Below, in pieces: positions 28,878 to 39,008 of a stretch of DNA of 64,000 nucleotides. The notes under the pieces are model-generated. The model was not told the DNA's origin and did no database searches. It worked only from the letters and a program-made list of their open reading frames with translations. The position numbers were made by a program, and so were the translations under genes. This DNA is from Paucibacter sp. KBW04 (GTDB lineage: Bacteria > Pseudomonadota > Gammaproteobacteria > Burkholderiales > Burkholderiaceae_C). Numbering within the stretch: position 1 is the first letter of the stretch; the number at the start of each line of letters is the position of its first letter. The stretch is from assembly GCF_003852425.1 (NCBI RefSeq), contig NZ_QAJN01000001.1, positions 1 through 64,000 of the forward strand. The letters run 5' to 3'.

Positions 28878-29416
28878 GCTGGAGCATTATTTCTGCGGCT
28901 GAAGTGAGCCCTCAGGCCTGGCGCAATGGCGGCGGTCAAACGCGTGAGCTGCTGGCCTGGCCGCATAGCAGCGACTGGGCCTTGCGCATCAGCGTGGCCG
29001 ATATAGCGGCGGACGGGCCTTTCTCAAAGTTCGAGGGCGTGGACCGCTGGTTCGCCGTGCTGCAAGGCGAGGGCGTGCGCCTGGGTCAGCGTGAGCTGCG
29101 AGTGGGTGATGAGTTGCTGAACTTCGACGGCGCGCTGGCGCCGGCTTGCAGCTTGCTGGGCGGCCTGACCCGGGACTTCAATCTCATGCACAGGCGCGGC
29201 CAGGGCCGTATGCAGGTGCAAGCTGCAAGCCAAGGCCTGCTGCCCCAGGCCCGCTGGGTGGGCCTGTTCAGCGCCGAGGGTGGCCAGCTGCTGCATGGCG
29301 GCCGAGCCATGCCGCTTGCGCCCCTGAGCCTGGCCTGGTGCGAAAACCCCAGCGCCCAAGCCTGCGCTTTCGAGGGCAAGGGCCCGGCCTGGTGGATGAC
29401 ATGGAGCGAGGAATGA
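28874..29416 (+). CDS. hutD: HutD family protein
   Basis: The 180-residue cupin-like protein matches Hut[16 protein letters not shown] at the N-terminus, [19 protein letters not shown], and DFNLMHRRG. HutD is thought to restrain hut expression or bind pathway intermediates, but its exact activity is unsettled. ATGA overlaps join it to hutC before and hutI after. Confidence 0.9.
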   Translation: MSWSIISAAEVSPQAWRNGGGQTRELLAWPHSSDWALRISVADIAADGPFSKFEGVDRWFAVLQGEGVRLGQRELRVGDELLNFDGALAPACSLLGGLTRDFNLMHRRGQGRMQVQAASQGLLPQARWVGLFSAEGGQLLHGGRAMPLAPLSLAWCENPSAQACAFEGKGPAWWMTWSEE

Positions 29417-30645
29417 CGGTGGACAGCACACGCACACTTTGGCAGCACGGCCATCTGGCCACTCTGGCGGGCGATCAGCCCTGGGGCGGGATTGCAGACG
29501 GCTCGCTCGTGACCGAGGGTGAGAAGCTGCTGTGGGTGGGGGCGGCCGATGCCCTACCTGCTGACTTGCTCAGCAGCGTCAGCCAAACCCATGATCTGAA
29601 CGGTGCGCTGGTGACGCCCGGCTTGATCGACTGCCACACCCATCTGGTCTACGGCGGCCTGCGCGCTAACGAGTTTGAGTTGCGCCTCAAGGGCGCCAGC
29701 TACGAAGAGATCGCCCGCGCCGGCGGCGGCATTCGCTCCAGCGTCAGTGCCACCCGCGAGGCCAGCGAGCAGGCCTTGTTTGACTCGGCCGCTGCGCGCC
29801 TGCGCCAGCTGCTGAGCGAGGGTGTGACCACGGTGGAGATCAAGTCCGGCTACGGCCTCAATCTGGCCGCCGAGGCCGCCAGCCTGCGGGTGGCACGCCG
29901 CCTGGGGGTCGAGCTGGATGTGGCGGTGCAAACTACTTTTTTGGGCGCCCACGCCGTGCCGGCCGAGTTCGCCGGGCGGCAAGACGACTACGTCACAGCC
30001 GTCTGCGAATGGCTGCCGCAGTTGCAGGCCCAGGGCCTGGTCGATGCGGTGGATGCCTTTTGCGAGGGCATAGGCTTCACCCCCGCGCAGACGCGCCGGG
30101 TGTTTGAGGCGGCCAAGGCCCTGGGCCTGCCCGTCAAGCTGCATGCCGAGCAGCTCAGCGATCAGGGCGGCACCCAGCTGGCCTGCGAGTTCGGGGCCCT
30201 GTCTTGCGATCATCTGGAGCATTTGAGCGAGGCCGGTATCGAGGCCATGCGGGCCAGCGGTACGGTGGCCACCTTGTTGCCCGGTGCCTTCTACTTTTTG
30301 CGTGAAACCAAGCTGCCGCCCATCGCCGCGCTGCGCGCCGCCGGCGTGCCCATGGCCATCTCCACCGATCACAACCCCGGCACCTCGCCCACCTTGTCCT
30401 TGCTGCTGATGCTGAATATGGCCTGCACCCTGTTCCGTCTGACGCCGGAAGAGGCTTTGCGCGGCGCCACCCAGCATGCGGCGCGTGCCCTGGGGCTCCA
30501 GGACCGTGGTGTCTTGCAGGCCGGCTTGCGGGCCGACTTCTGCGTTTGGGATATCGCCCATCCCAATGAACTGGCCTATTTCTTTGGCCGCAACCCGCTG
30601 AACTTTTGCGTGCGCGGCGGGCAGATTCGAGGAGATTCCAAGTGA
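29413..30645 (+). CDS. hutI: Imidazolonepropionase
   Basis: The 410-residue amidohydrolase opens imidazolone propionate to N-formimino-glutamate. [10 protein letters not shown] holds the first metal histidines, [12 protein letters not shown] and [12 protein letters not shown] are conserved substrate and metal segments, and [11 protein letters not shown] carries the catalytic aspartate. Length is normal. The start at 29413 is fixed by the ATGA overlap with hutD. Confidence 0.97.
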   Translation: MTVDSTRTLWQHGHLATLAGDQPWGGIADGSLVTEGEKLLWVGAADALPADLLSSVSQTHDLNGALVTPGLIDCHTHLVYGGLRANEFELRLKGASYEEIARAGGGIRSSVSATREASEQALFDSAAARLRQLLSEGVTTVEIKSGYGLNLAAEAASLRVARRLGVELDVAVQTTFLGAHAVPAEFAGRQDDYVTAVCEWLPQLQAQGLVDAVDAFCEGIGFTPAQTRRVFEAAKALGLPVKLHAEQLSDQGGTQLACEFGALSCDHLEHLSEAGIEAMRASGTVATLLPGAFYFLRETKLPPIAALRAAGVPMAISTDHNPGTSPTLSLLLMLNMACTLFRLTPEEALRGATQHAARALGLQDRGVLQAGLRADFCVWDIAHPNELAYFFGRNPLNFCVRGGQIRGDSK

Positions 30646-31451
30646 CGACGAGCAGCCCCGTGTTCAAGCTCAGCCCGGGCAGCCGCCCCTTGCTGATCAG
30701 CATGCCCCATGTGGGTTACGAGATACCAGCCGATCAACACCACCGTTATGTGCCGCGCGCCCTGCAAAGCGAGGACACCGACTGGCATCTGGAAGCCTTG
30801 TACGGCGAGATCGCGCGCGAGCTGGGGGCCAGCCTGATCGTCCCGCGCTTTTCGCGCTATTTGATCGACCTGAACCGCCCGCCGGAGGACACGCCCATGT
30901 ATCCGGGTGCGGCCAATACCGAGTTGTGCCCGACCCGTTTTTTCACCGGCGAGTCCCTGTATCTGGAGGGCCAAGCCCCCGATGCCGAGGAGAAGCTGCG
31001 CCGCCGCGAGCAGTACTGGCGCCCCTATCACCAGGCCTTGCAGGCGGAGTTGGATCGCCTCAAGGCCCAGCATGGCTATGCCTTGCTGTTCGACGCGCAC
31101 AGCATCCGCTCCGAGCTGCCCTGGTTGTTTGAGGGCCGCTTGCCGGATCTCAACCTCGGCACGGTGGAAGGCAAGTCTTGTGACGCCGCCATCACCGCGG
31201 CTCTCGCCGATGTGCAAGCCTCGCAGAGCGTGTACAGCCAGGTGGTCAACGGCCGCTTCAAGGGCGGCTACATCACCCGCCACTACGGCCAGCCTGCGCA
31301 TGCACAACACGCGGTGCAGCTGGAGATGTGCCAGCGCTGCTATATGAGCGAGCTGCCGCCCTACGCTTACGCACCCGAGCTGGCGGCCCAGGTGCAGCCG
31401 CTGATTCGCCAACTGCTCAGCCGCTTGCTGGACTGGAGTCCACGTTCATGA
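30642..31451 (+). CDS. hutG: N-formylglutamate deformylase
   Basis: The 269-residue enzyme hydrolyses N-formyl-glutamate to glutamate and formate. Family motifs are [30 protein letters not shown] and [18 protein letters not shown]. The GTG start at 30642 is chosen for its GTGA overlap with hutI and because [10 protein letters not shown] begins just before the conserved core. With HutF next door it defines the five-step hut route. Confidence 0.95.
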   Translation: MTTSSPVFKLSPGSRPLLISMPHVGYEIPADQHHRYVPRALQSEDTDWHLEALYGEIARELGASLIVPRFSRYLIDLNRPPEDTPMYPGAANTELCPTRFFTGESLYLEGQAPDAEEKLRRREQYWRPYHQALQAELDRLKAQHGYALLFDAHSIRSELPWLFEGRLPDLNLGTVEGKSCDAAITAALADVQASQSVYSQVVNGRFKGGYITRHYGQPAHAQHAVQLEMCQRCYMSELPPYAYAPELAAQVQPLIRQLLSRLLDWSPRS

Positions 31452-32827
31452 TCAACAAGACTTTTTGGGCCGAACTGGCCTGGGTAGACGGCCGCTGGCA
31501 ACGCGATGTGCGCCTGACGGTGGACGCCCGCGGCCACTGGCAGGAGATCGCGGTGGGCGCGCCCCGGCCCGAGGGTGTTGAGGCCTTGCCCGGCCCGGTG
31601 CTGCCCAGCTTGGTGGACACGCACAGCCACGCCTTCCAGCGCGCTTTTGCCGGCCTGGCCGAACGGCGCAAGTCGGGTGACGATGATTTCTGGTCCTGGC
31701 GCGACCGCATGTATGGCCTGGCCCTGCGGGTCACGCCGGCCCAGCTGCAAGCCATCGCCAGCCAGCTCTATCTGGAGCTGCTGCAGGGCGGTTACACCCA
31801 GGTCTGCGAGTTCCACTATCTGCAGCACCAGCCGGATGGCTCGGCCTACCCGGACGAGTTGGCCATGAGCTGGGCCCTGGCCGATGCCGCACACAGCGTG
31901 GGTCTAGGCCTGACCCTGCTGCCGGTGCTTTATGCCCGTGCCGGCTTTGGCCAGGCCGGATTGCGCGAGGATCAGCGCCGCTTTCGCACCGATGCGGCCT
32001 GGGTCTGGCAGGCCAGCCAGCGCATCAACACCGCCGGCCGGCCCTTGTTGAATGCCGGTGTGGCCCTGCATTCCCTGCGGGCGGCCAATGCCGATGACAT
32101 TGCCCAATTGCAAGCCCTGCTGGGTGATGGCGATGTGCCGCTACACATCCATATCGCCGAGCAGATGCAGGAGGTACGCGACTGCCTCGCCCACAGCGGC
32201 CAGCGGCCGATGGAATATCTGTGCAATACCTTCAAGCCCGATGCCCGCTGGCATCTGGTGCACGCCACCCACAGCACGCGCAAGGAAATTGAGCAGGTCG
32301 CCCAGGCGGGAGCCAGCGTGGTGATCTGCCCCGGCACCGAGGGCAATCTGGGCGATGGCCTCTGCGATTTGCCGGGCTGGTTGAGCGCGGGCGTGCCCAT
32401 CAGCCTGGGTTCGGACAGCCATGTCACCCGCGCTTGGGGGGAGGAGCTGCGTTGGCTGGAGTACGGTCAGCGCCTGGGCCTGCAGCAGCGCAATGTGGCT
32501 GCCTTGCCCGGCCACCAGCCCTCGACGGCAGCCCGCTTGTTTGAGGCGGTACGGGCCGGCAGCGCAGCGCCAGCGGGCTTCAAGCAATGGGGTTTGCAGG
32601 CGGGCGCGCGCGCCGACTTCCTGGTGCTGGACCGCCGCGCCTCGGGGCTTTTGGGCTTGCCCGCCGACTATCTGCTGGACGGCCTGGTCTTCGCGGCCCA
32701 GGGTCAGGTCTTGCGCGCGGTCTTTGTGGCCGGCAAGCAGGTCTTGCAAGACGGGCGGCTGCTGGATGCGCAGCGCGGCACTCAGCTGGCGCAGGCGTTT
32801 GAGGCCGTGATGCAAGATCTTTGCTGA
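31448..32827 (+). CDS. hutF: Formimidoylglutamate deiminase
   Basis: The 459-residue amidohydrolase turns N-formimino-glutamate into N-formyl-glutamate and ammonia, feeding HutG. LVDTHSHAFQRAFAGLAERR is the metal-binding entry with the HutF-type tail, HIHIAEQ and VHATHST supply other ligands, and SLGSDSHVTR holds the catalytic aspartate. Last gene of the hutCDIGF run, starting with an ATGA overlap on hutG. No terminator is evident before the chemoreceptor 186 nt downstream. Confidence 0.95.
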   Translation: MINKTFWAELAWVDGRWQRDVRLTVDARGHWQEIAVGAPRPEGVEALPGPVLPSLVDTHSHAFQRAFAGLAERRKSGDDDFWSWRDRMYGLALRVTPAQLQAIASQLYLELLQGGYTQVCEFHYLQHQPDGSAYPDELAMSWALADAAHSVGLGLTLLPVLYARAGFGQAGLREDQRRFRTDAAWVWQASQRINTAGRPLLNAGVALHSLRAANADDIAQLQALLGDGDVPLHIHIAEQMQEVRDCLAHSGQRPMEYLCNTFKPDARWHLVHATHSTRKEIEQVAQAGASVVICPGTEGNLGDGLCDLPGWLSAGVPISLGSDSHVTRAWGEELRWLEYGQRLGLQQRNVAALPGHQPSTAARLFEAVRAGSAAPAGFKQWGLQAGARADFLVLDRRASGLLGLPADYLLDGLVFAAQGQVLRAVFVAGKQVLQDGRLLDAQRGTQLAQAFEAVMQDLC

Positions 32828-33013
32828 GACTTTTGCAACACCGGCTCGCTTTTGATCCGGCATTTGTCGGGCCGAACCCGCAATCGAGGCTAACAACCCT
32901 TTTCCCGCCTGGGGCTTCCTGATAGCGTAGCGCCAAGACATGAGTTGCCGCCGCGTTGTCGCTGCGGCCTCGTGCCTGGCCCTTGGTGCCCATCAGCAGT
33001 CGGGAGAAGTCAG

Positions 33014-34570
33014 ATGTTTTCGCTTCGCAACTACACCATCCGGGCCCGGCTTTATGCCTTGGCCGCCATGGCCATCGCGGCCATGCTGCTGATTGGCGGC
33101 TACGGCCTGCTGAGTCAGAGGCATTCTCGCGAAGACTTTTCGCACTATGTAGATAACGATGTAGAGGCGCTGACCCAGCTGGCCAATGTGCGGGCCGGCG
33201 TCGGCAATCTGCGTCGCTATGAGAAAGACCTGCTGATCAATCTGGGAGACCCCAAGGCCACGGCCAAATACCACGCCGATTGGTTGAGCGCCTTTGACAA
33301 ATCGATCGAAGGTTTGAAGCTCATCGAGAAGCTGGATCTGGTGGAGGATTTGAAGCATTACCCATTGGACTTGATGAAGTCCCTGGGCGAGTACCGGCGC
33401 GGCTTCCTGGCCGTGGCCGAGCGCGCCGAAAGGAATGAGTTCGCTGACACCCATGCGGCCAATCAGGCGCTGGAGCCGGTCAAGGGACCGGTGCGCGAGG
33501 TGGACAAGATCTTGGCCGAGATGACGCTCAAGATCGACAAGAACTCCGAGAACACCTTGGCTGCCATCCGTGAGCAGGATCGTTTGATCCAGCTGGCCTT
33601 TGTCTTTGTTTTGATCGGCTGCGTGCTCTTGATCGGCATCTTCACCGCGCTCAATATCCGCTCCATCCTGCGCCCGCTGAAGGAGGCGGCCGATGCCACC
33701 TCGCGGATTGCCGAGCATGATTTGCGCCAGGCGGTTCGCACCAGTGGTCGGGATGAAACCGCCGTCATGATGCGCGGCGTGCAAGCCATGCAGGACTCGC
33801 TCAGCGCCGTGGTCAGCGGCGTGCGCGGCGCCACCGACAGCATCGCCACCGCCTCACGCGAGGTGGCCATAGGCAGCCATGATCTGAGTCAGCGCACCGA
33901 GCAGGCGGCCTCGAATCTGGAGGAAACCTCCTCGGCCATGGAGCAACTCACCGCCAGCGTGGGGCATAACGCCGAATCGTCTCGGCAGGCGAATCAACTG
34001 GCTCAAGATGCCGCCCTGGTGGCCCAGCGCGGCGGGCAGGTGGTGGGGGATGTGGTGAACACCATGGGCCGTATCAGCGAGTCTTCGCGCAAGATCAGCG
34101 ACATCACCGCCGTCATCGACGGCATCGCCTTCCAGACCAATATCCTGGCCCTGAATGCCGCCGTCGAGGCGGCGCGTGCGGGCGAGCAGGGCCGCGGCTT
34201 TGCCGTCGTGGCGGCCGAGGTGCGCAGCCTGGCCCAGCGCTCGGCCGAGGCCGCCAAGGAGATCAAGACCTTGATCACCGCCAGCAGCGAGAGCGTGGAA
34301 AGCGGCGCTCAGCTGGTGGAGCGCGCGGGCGACACCATGCAGGAGATCGTGGCCTCGATCGGCCGGGTCAGTCACATCGTTTCCGAGATCAGCCTGGCCT
34401 CGAATGAGCAGAGCACGGGCATCAACCAGATCAGCCTGGCCATCGCCAATCTGGACGATATGACGCAGCAGAACGCGGCCCTGGTGGAGCAGTCCGCCGC
34501 CGCCGCGCAAAGCCTGCAGGAGCAGGCCAGCGCCTTGGCACAGTCGGTGGCGGTGTTCAAGCTGGCCTGA
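33014..34570 (+). CDS. Methyl-accepting chemotaxis protein
   Basis: The 518-residue chemoreceptor has a membrane helix at about 14-34, a periplasmic four-helix-bundle domain (35-190), a second helix ([20 protein letters not shown]), HAMP, and a long cytoplasmic signalling hairpin. The tip sequence [20 protein letters not shown] is the highly conserved CheA/CheW contact. No pentapeptide tether for CheR is seen at the C-terminus (ends VAVFKLA). The ATG at 33014 has a GGGAGAAG site. It follows the hut genes, but a histidine-sensing role is only a guess. Confidence 0.95.
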   Translation: MFSLRNYTIRARLYALAAMAIAAMLLIGGYGLLSQRHSREDFSHYVDNDVEALTQLANVRAGVGNLRRYEKDLLINLGDPKATAKYHADWLSAFDKSIEGLKLIEKLDLVEDLKHYPLDLMKSLGEYRRGFLAVAERAERNEFADTHAANQALEPVKGPVREVDKILAEMTLKIDKNSENTLAAIREQDRLIQLAFVFVLIGCVLLIGIFTALNIRSILRPLKEAADATSRIAEHDLRQAVRTSGRDETAVMMRGVQAMQDSLSAVVSGVRGATDSIATASREVAIGSHDLSQRTEQAASNLEETSSAMEQLTASVGHNAESSRQANQLAQDAALVAQRGGQVVGDVVNTMGRISESSRKISDITAVIDGIAFQTNILALNAAVEAARAGEQGRGFAVVAAEVRSLAQRSAEAAKEIKTLITASSESVESGAQLVERAGDTMQEIVASIGRVSHIVSEISLASNEQSTGINQISLAIANLDDMTQQNAALVEQSAAAAQSLQEQASALAQSVAVFKLA

Positions 34571-35630
34571 GGTTCAAGGCCTGCAAGCTTTTGCGCAAGT
34601 CGGCGCTGGCGCGCACCGCGCCCACATGGAGGCCGCGCCAGTTGTGCAGGGGCAGATTGGCGTTGCGGCTTAACAAGTCCGCCGCCGCAGGGCTGAGGTC
34701 CTGCAGCAAGGCCTGGGCCACGGCGGCCATGGCGCATTCGGCGCCGCGCACCTGGCCGTCGTCGATCTTCAAGGCCAGGCCCAGGCCCAGCTCGGGCAGG
34801 GCCGCGCAGTAGACGCCCTCGGCCCCGACCTTGCAGAACAGGCGCTCGCCCAGGGCCTGCATCAACACGGTGTCGAAACGGTCGGTGCCTGCCACGTAAA
34901 AAGGTTCTGCCGCCACGGCCTGGCGCAGGCGCTTGGCCGCCTGCGCATGCGCCGGGCTCAGGCCTTGGCCTGTGCCCACGCGAGCGAAGGCCAGGGCCAG
35001 ATCGCGCAGGGGCACAGCAAAAGTGGGAATGGAGCAGCCGTCGGTGCCACGCGGTGCTCGCTCCAGATCGCGGCCGGTGGCGGCGCTCAGGGCGGCGGTG
35101 ATCTCGCGCATCAGCGGATGCTCGGGGGCCACATAGCCGCGCGCAAACTCGGCCGGCTCGCGGCCTTGCGCCAAGGCCATCTGACAGGCCACGCAGACAA
35201 AGCCAGCATGCTTGCCCGAGCAGTTGTTGTGCAAGGCGCTGGCCTGCTCGCCCCGGCTCAGCATGCCGCGCAGCACTGGCTCGCGGCCGGGCCATTGGGT
35301 GCCGCATTCCAGCGCGCTTTCATCCAGGCCCAGCTTTCGCAGCAGGCCCAGGGACGTGGCCACATGGGCCGGCTCACCGCTGTGGGAGGCGCAGGCGATG
35401 GACAACTCGGCCTGGCTGAGAGCAAAGCGATCGGCCGCGTCGCTGGCGACCAGGGGCAGGGCTTGCAAGACCTTGACGGCGGAGCGGGGGAAGATGGGCC
35501 GCTCCACATCGCCCAGGGCGCAGACCAGATGCCCATCGGCATCCACCAGAGCCAGGGAGCCGCTGTGGCGCGACTCGACGGTGTCGCCGCGCAAGACCTC
35601 GACCAGGACGGGATTGTTGGGGGTGCTCAC
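34557..35630 (-). CDS. L-asparaginase II (AnsA-like, COG4448 type)
   Basis: The 357-residue protein matches the asparaginase II family of the Rhizobium type, unrelated to the E. coli enzymes. Blocks seen are [60 protein letters not shown] and [14 protein letters not shown]. The GTG start at 35630 is supported by a GTGA overlap with the upstream peptidase gene and a good site (AAAAGGAACC). The end overlaps the convergent chemoreceptor by 14 nt. It would release aspartate and ammonia from asparagine in the cytoplasm. Confidence 0.88.
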   Translation of the reverse strand: MSTPNNPVLVEVLRGDTVESRHSGSLALVDADGHLVCALGDVERPIFPRSAVKVLQALPLVASDAADRFALSQAELSIACASHSGEPAHVATSLGLLRKLGLDESALECGTQWPGREPVLRGMLSRGEQASALHNNCSGKHAGFVCVACQMALAQGREPAEFARGYVAPEHPLMREITAALSAATGRDLERAPRGTDGCSIPTFAVPLRDLALAFARVGTGQGLSPAHAQAAKRLRQAVAAEPFYVAGTDRFDTVLMQALGERLFCKVGAEGVYCAALPELGLGLALKIDDGQVRGAECAMAAVAQALLQDLSPAAADLLSRNANLPLHNWRGLHVGAVRASADLRKSLQALNLRPA

Positions 35631-37171
35631 GCTGGGGTTCCTTTTGATTTCTTTGGGCTTGCCGAGTCTGCGCGCACAAAAAGGCGCAGCTCCTGAGCCA
35701 TGCGTGCCAGCGAGGGCTGGTGGATATACATCATGTGGCCGGCCTCGAAATAGCTGACCTGGATCTGGCCTTGCAAGGGCGGGCGCAGGCCCAGATGGTT
35801 GAGGGTGTAGTCGCCCGCCGCATGGGGTGTGGCCAGATCGTAATAACCGCTGGCCACATAGACCCGCATCGTGGGGCTGGCATGCAGGGCGCGGCGCAGG
35901 CTGTCGCCCACATTGACGTATTTGTTCTCGAAGCCCTTCCAGGTCCAGCTCTGCCACAGGGGCGAGATCACCTTGTAGGGCGAGTCGCTCTTGAACTGCA
36001 AGGTCTCGAACAGCAGGCGGTTGATGCCCACGGCATAGGCGCCGACCAGATTGTTCATGCCGGCGTCTTCCTCGGCCTGCTCGCCCGCATCGTCGCGGTC
36101 TAGGCCTAGAAAGCGGCTGTCCAGTCGACCCACGGTCTGGCCGCGTTCGCGCAGCAGCTCCTTGAAGAAGCGGAACTCGGTCGGGCGCAGATCGCAGCGC
36201 AGCAGATAGGCGGCGGAGAGGCCGCTGAAACGCGCCAGGCCTTCGGCGATGCGCTGACGCTCCTCCGTGCCGAGTTTGGAGCCCTGGTGCAGGGCCAGCA
36301 GATAGTCGCCATTGGCAAAGGCCTCGGCCTCGGCCACCACAGTCTTCAAGGACTTTTTCTGCATGGCCGGGCTGAGAGCCTTGTGGTACCAGGCGGTGGC
36401 GGCGTAGGTGGGCAGGAAGAGCGGGTAGGGCAGCTCGTTGCCGTGATCGAAGCTGAGGGTCTGGAAGTCCACCGCCAGCGAGACCAGCATCAGGCCATTG
36501 ACATGGATATTGTGTTTGTCCTGCAGATGGCGCGAGAGACCGGCTGCGCGCGTCGTGCCATAGCTCTCACCGATCAGGTATTTGGGGCTGGCCCAGCGGC
36601 CGTGGCGAGTCAGGTAGAGGCGGATGAATTCGCCCACCGAGTCCAGATCGCGCTGGTAGTCGTGGAACTCGGCCATCTTCTCACCCTCGGCCACACGCGA
36701 GTGGCCGGTGCCTACCGGGTCGATGAAGACCAGGTCGGAGTCCGTCAGCAGGGTGTGCTCGTTCTCGGTCAGGCCATAGGGTGGCGCGCCGCACTGGCCC
36801 ATTTCATCGGTGGGCACGCGCTGCGGCCCCAAGATGCCCAGATGCAGCCAGACGCTGGAGCTGCCCGGCCCGCCATTGAAGCTGAAGGTGATGGGGCGCT
36901 GCTCGGCCGCTTTGCTGCTCTTGTTCTTCAGCGTGTAGGCGATGAAGAACACGCTGGCGCGTGCCTTGTCGCCCTTGAACTGGCCCTTGCCCTCGGGTTC
37001 GCTGGAGTCGGGCTCGCGCAGCACGACGGTGCCGCAAGTGGCCTGATAATGCAGGGTGTTCTTGCCGACCTGCAGCTTGTGCTCGGTCGTGACGATTTGT
37101 TCAAGCACCGGGCTGCTGGTGCTGGGTTTGCTGTCTGGCTTGCTCGTTTCCGGGCTGGGGGTCTCGCTCAT
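35627..37171 (-). CDS. S10 family serine carboxypeptidase-like protein
   Basis: The 514-residue alpha/beta hydrolase has SFNGGPGSSSVWLHLGILGP (oxyanion region), the nucleophile in LIGESYGTTRAAGL, the acid in VASGYYDLATPHA and the histidine in YFEAGHMMYIHQPSL, so the S10 triad is complete. No signal peptide is seen; the first 30 residues are Pro/Ser/Lys-rich and disordered, which is unusual for a group of mostly exported peptidases. The ATG at 37171 has an AGGAGA site. It is coupled to the asparaginase gene by a 4-nt overlap, suggesting the two act on peptide-derived amino acids. Confidence 0.88.
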   Translation of the reverse strand: MSETPSPETSKPDSKPSTSSPVLEQIVTTEHKLQVGKNTLHYQATCGTVVLREPDSSEPEGKGQFKGDKARASVFFIAYTLKNKSSKAAEQRPITFSFNGGPGSSSVWLHLGILGPQRVPTDEMGQCGAPPYGLTENEHTLLTDSDLVFIDPVGTGHSRVAEGEKMAEFHDYQRDLDSVGEFIRLYLTRHGRWASPKYLIGESYGTTRAAGLSRHLQDKHNIHVNGLMLVSLAVDFQTLSFDHGNELPYPLFLPTYAATAWYHKALSPAMQKKSLKTVVAEAEAFANGDYLLALHQGSKLGTEERQRIAEGLARFSGLSAAYLLRCDLRPTEFRFFKELLRERGQTVGRLDSRFLGLDRDDAGEQAEEDAGMNNLVGAYAVGINRLLFETLQFKSDSPYKVISPLWQSWTWKGFENKYVNVGDSLRRALHASPTMRVYVASGYYDLATPHAAGDYTLNHLGLRPPLQGQIQVSYFEAGHMMYIHQPSLARMAQELRLFVRADSASPKKSKGTPA

Positions 37172-37252
37172 CGCCGAAGTCTCCTGGCTGTTTCTATCGA
37201 TACAGTGCTGTGGATGCACTCTATCTCTTCCTCCGCCCGGCCGGCTTTGCCC

Positions 37253-38062
37253 ATGCCGCAACGCCTGCTAGGGCTTGATTTCAGCAGCGCGCCCAGCAAG
37301 CGCAAACCCGTGGTGATGGCGCTTGGCCATCTACAGGGTCAGGTCTTGCGTTTGGAACGCTTGCAAAGTTTTGACACGCTGGCGGCTCTGGCCGTGTTTC
37401 TGCAAGAACCCGGTCCCTGGCTAGGCGGTTTTGATCTGCCTTTTGGCCTGCCGCGCGAGCTGGTCGAACAACTCGGTTGGCCCCAGCAATGGGCCGGTCT
37501 GATGGACCATTTTTGCGGCTTGAGCCGCGAGCAGGTCCGCGCCACTTTCGCGGCTTTTTGCGCCGCACGCCCCGTGGGTGCCAAGTTCGCTCACCGCAGT
37601 TGCGACGGCCCGGCCGGCGCCTCGCCCAGCATGAAATGGGTCAACCCGCCGGTGGCCTTCATGATGCATGCCGGCGTGCCGCTGCTGCGCCAAGCCGGCG
37701 TGACGCTGGCGGGTGTGCATGAGGCGGACCCGCAGCGGGTGGCGCTGGAAGCCTACCCGGGCCTGTTGGCGCGCGAGATCCTGGGGCGGCGCAGCTATAA
37801 AAGCGATGACAAAGCCAAGCAGACGCCCGAACGTCTGATCGCCCGCAAGGACTTGCTGGAGGCCCTGGAGCAAGGGCGCAGCCGTCTGGGCCTGCGACTC
37901 AAGCTCACGCATGCCCAGCGCGAGGCCTTGGTGGATGATGCCAGTGGTGACCGTCTGGACGCGGTGTTATGTCTTCTGCAAGCGGGCTGGGCCCAGGGGC
38001 GGCCGCGTTGGGGGCTGCCAGACGGCATCGACCCCTTGGAAGGCTGGATTGTCAGCGCCTGA
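37253..38062 (+). CDS. DUF429-like protein
   Basis: The 269-residue protein starts MPQRLLGLDFSSAPSKRKPVV and includes GGFDLPFGLPREL, VALEAYPGLLARE and a C-terminal GDRLDAVLC block. These match the DUF429 group, predicted to have an RNase H-like fold with acidic active-site residues, though no reaction is known. An alternative ATG at 37214 would add 13 residues. It is divergent from the S10 gene and convergent with the next operon (16 nt apart). Confidence 0.75.
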   Translation: MPQRLLGLDFSSAPSKRKPVVMALGHLQGQVLRLERLQSFDTLAALAVFLQEPGPWLGGFDLPFGLPRELVEQLGWPQQWAGLMDHFCGLSREQVRATFAAFCAARPVGAKFAHRSCDGPAGASPSMKWVNPPVAFMMHAGVPLLRQAGVTLAGVHEADPQRVALEAYPGLLAREILGRRSYKSDDKAKQTPERLIARKDLLEALEQGRSRLGLRLKLTHAQREALVDDASGDRLDAVLCLLQAGWAQGRPRWGLPDGIDPLEGWIVSA

Positions 38063-38078
38063 ATGCCTAGCACTGCGC

Positions 38079-38501
38079 TCAGGCCAGCAGGCTGAAGCTG
38101 GCTTGCAGCCGGGCGTCGTGCTCAGTTGAGGGCGCTGCGGCTTGCAAGAACAAGGCGGTTTCTTGCGCGCTGGCCTTGTGTTGCAGGTGCAGAATCTGGC
38201 CGCTGCTTGTTTGAAGCGTCGCCGCCCCTGGCCCTTGCAGGGCAAAGCTCAGATGAAACTGCTGCAGCCCTGCTTGCGGCTGGGCGCAGGCCTCGCCCTG
38301 AACGGCGAGCAGCCGCAGGCTCAGCCCCGGCTGCCCCAGGACCTCAAAGCACTGGCCCACAAAAGCTTGCCAGTCAGCCAGGCTGTGGGCATCACGCAGT
38401 GGCGGCAGGGCTTGGCTACGGCATTCGGCCAGAGCCGCCACGGGAAGGCCGCCGCCCAGCAGGCCGGCGCAGCCGCTCAAGACAAATTCACGCTTGTTCA
38501 T
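38079..38501 (-). CDS. Exported DUF6916-like small protein
   Basis: The 140-residue protein has a signal-like N-terminus (MNKREFVLSGCAGLLGGGLPVAALAE). GCAG could be a weak lipobox, and there is no twin arginine. The body (FVGQCFEV, LSLRLLAV, FHLSFALQGPGA, ILHLQHKASAQETALFLQ) follows the same pattern as the 98-residue protein at 40669-40965, so the two appear to be paralogues. It is the last gene of the Tail-Collar operon and starts 14 nt before the GNAT gene ends. Function unknown; the family name is by resemblance only. Confidence 0.65.
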   Translation of the reverse strand: MNKREFVLSGCAGLLGGGLPVAALAECRSQALPPLRDAHSLADWQAFVGQCFEVLGQPGLSLRLLAVQGEACAQPQAGLQQFHLSFALQGPGAATLQTSSGQILHLQHKASAQETALFLQAAAPSTEHDARLQASFSLLA

Positions 38502-39003
38502 GATGGGCTTGCCTTTCACAGACTTCAGGTTGGGCCGTGGCGACGGGGCGCCACAGCATATGCAGATGCCGGCCTTGCTGGCCCTGAACTTCAAAGCCCA
38601 GGGCTTGATAAAGCCGCTGCGCCGGGTTGTTGATCTCGACATGCAGGCTCAGTGCCTGGCCTAGCTGGGTTGCCTGCGCTTGCAGATGGCGCAGGCATTG
38701 CCTGCCCAAGCCCTGACCTCGCCAAGGCGGCAGCAGGCTGAGGTCCAGCAGGCCTAGCTCGGTGGCCAGGCGAGCCAGCCACAAGCGACCGACGGCCTCG
38801 CCGTTGCTGAGGATGATGCTGTGTTCGGCTTGTGGATACTGCTGGTGGTAGAAGCTGTTCTGCGCCTGATACTGCATCTCGACAAAAGCCTGTACAGCCG
38901 CCTCATCCCAATCGCTCAGCAAGGCCAACTCGTCCGCGCGTGTGCTGGCGTAGACGGCCTTTAAAAAGGCTTGATCGGCCGGGGTCGCTGGGCGCAGCTG
39001 CAT
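38488..39003 (-). CDS. GNAT family N-acetyltransferase
   Basis: The 171-residue protein has the GNAT core. LRPATPADQAFLKAVYAS opens it, LLDLSLLPPWRGQGLGRQCL includes the acetyl-CoA pyrophosphate loop RGQGLG, and LHVEINNPAQRLYQALGFEV is the C-terminal motif. The substrate is unknown. It starts 5 nt after the third Tail-Collar gene ends, so it is probably co-expressed and may acetylate a product of that operon. Confidence 0.88.
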   Translation of the reverse strand: MQLRPATPADQAFLKAVYASTRADELALLSDWDEAAVQAFVEMQYQAQNSFYHQQYPQAEHSIILSNGEAVGRLWLARLATELGLLDLSLLPPWRGQGLGRQCLRHLQAQATQLGQALSLHVEINNPAQRLYQALGFEVQGQQGRHLHMLWRPVATAQPEVCERQAHHEQA

Positions 39004-39008
39004 GAGGC

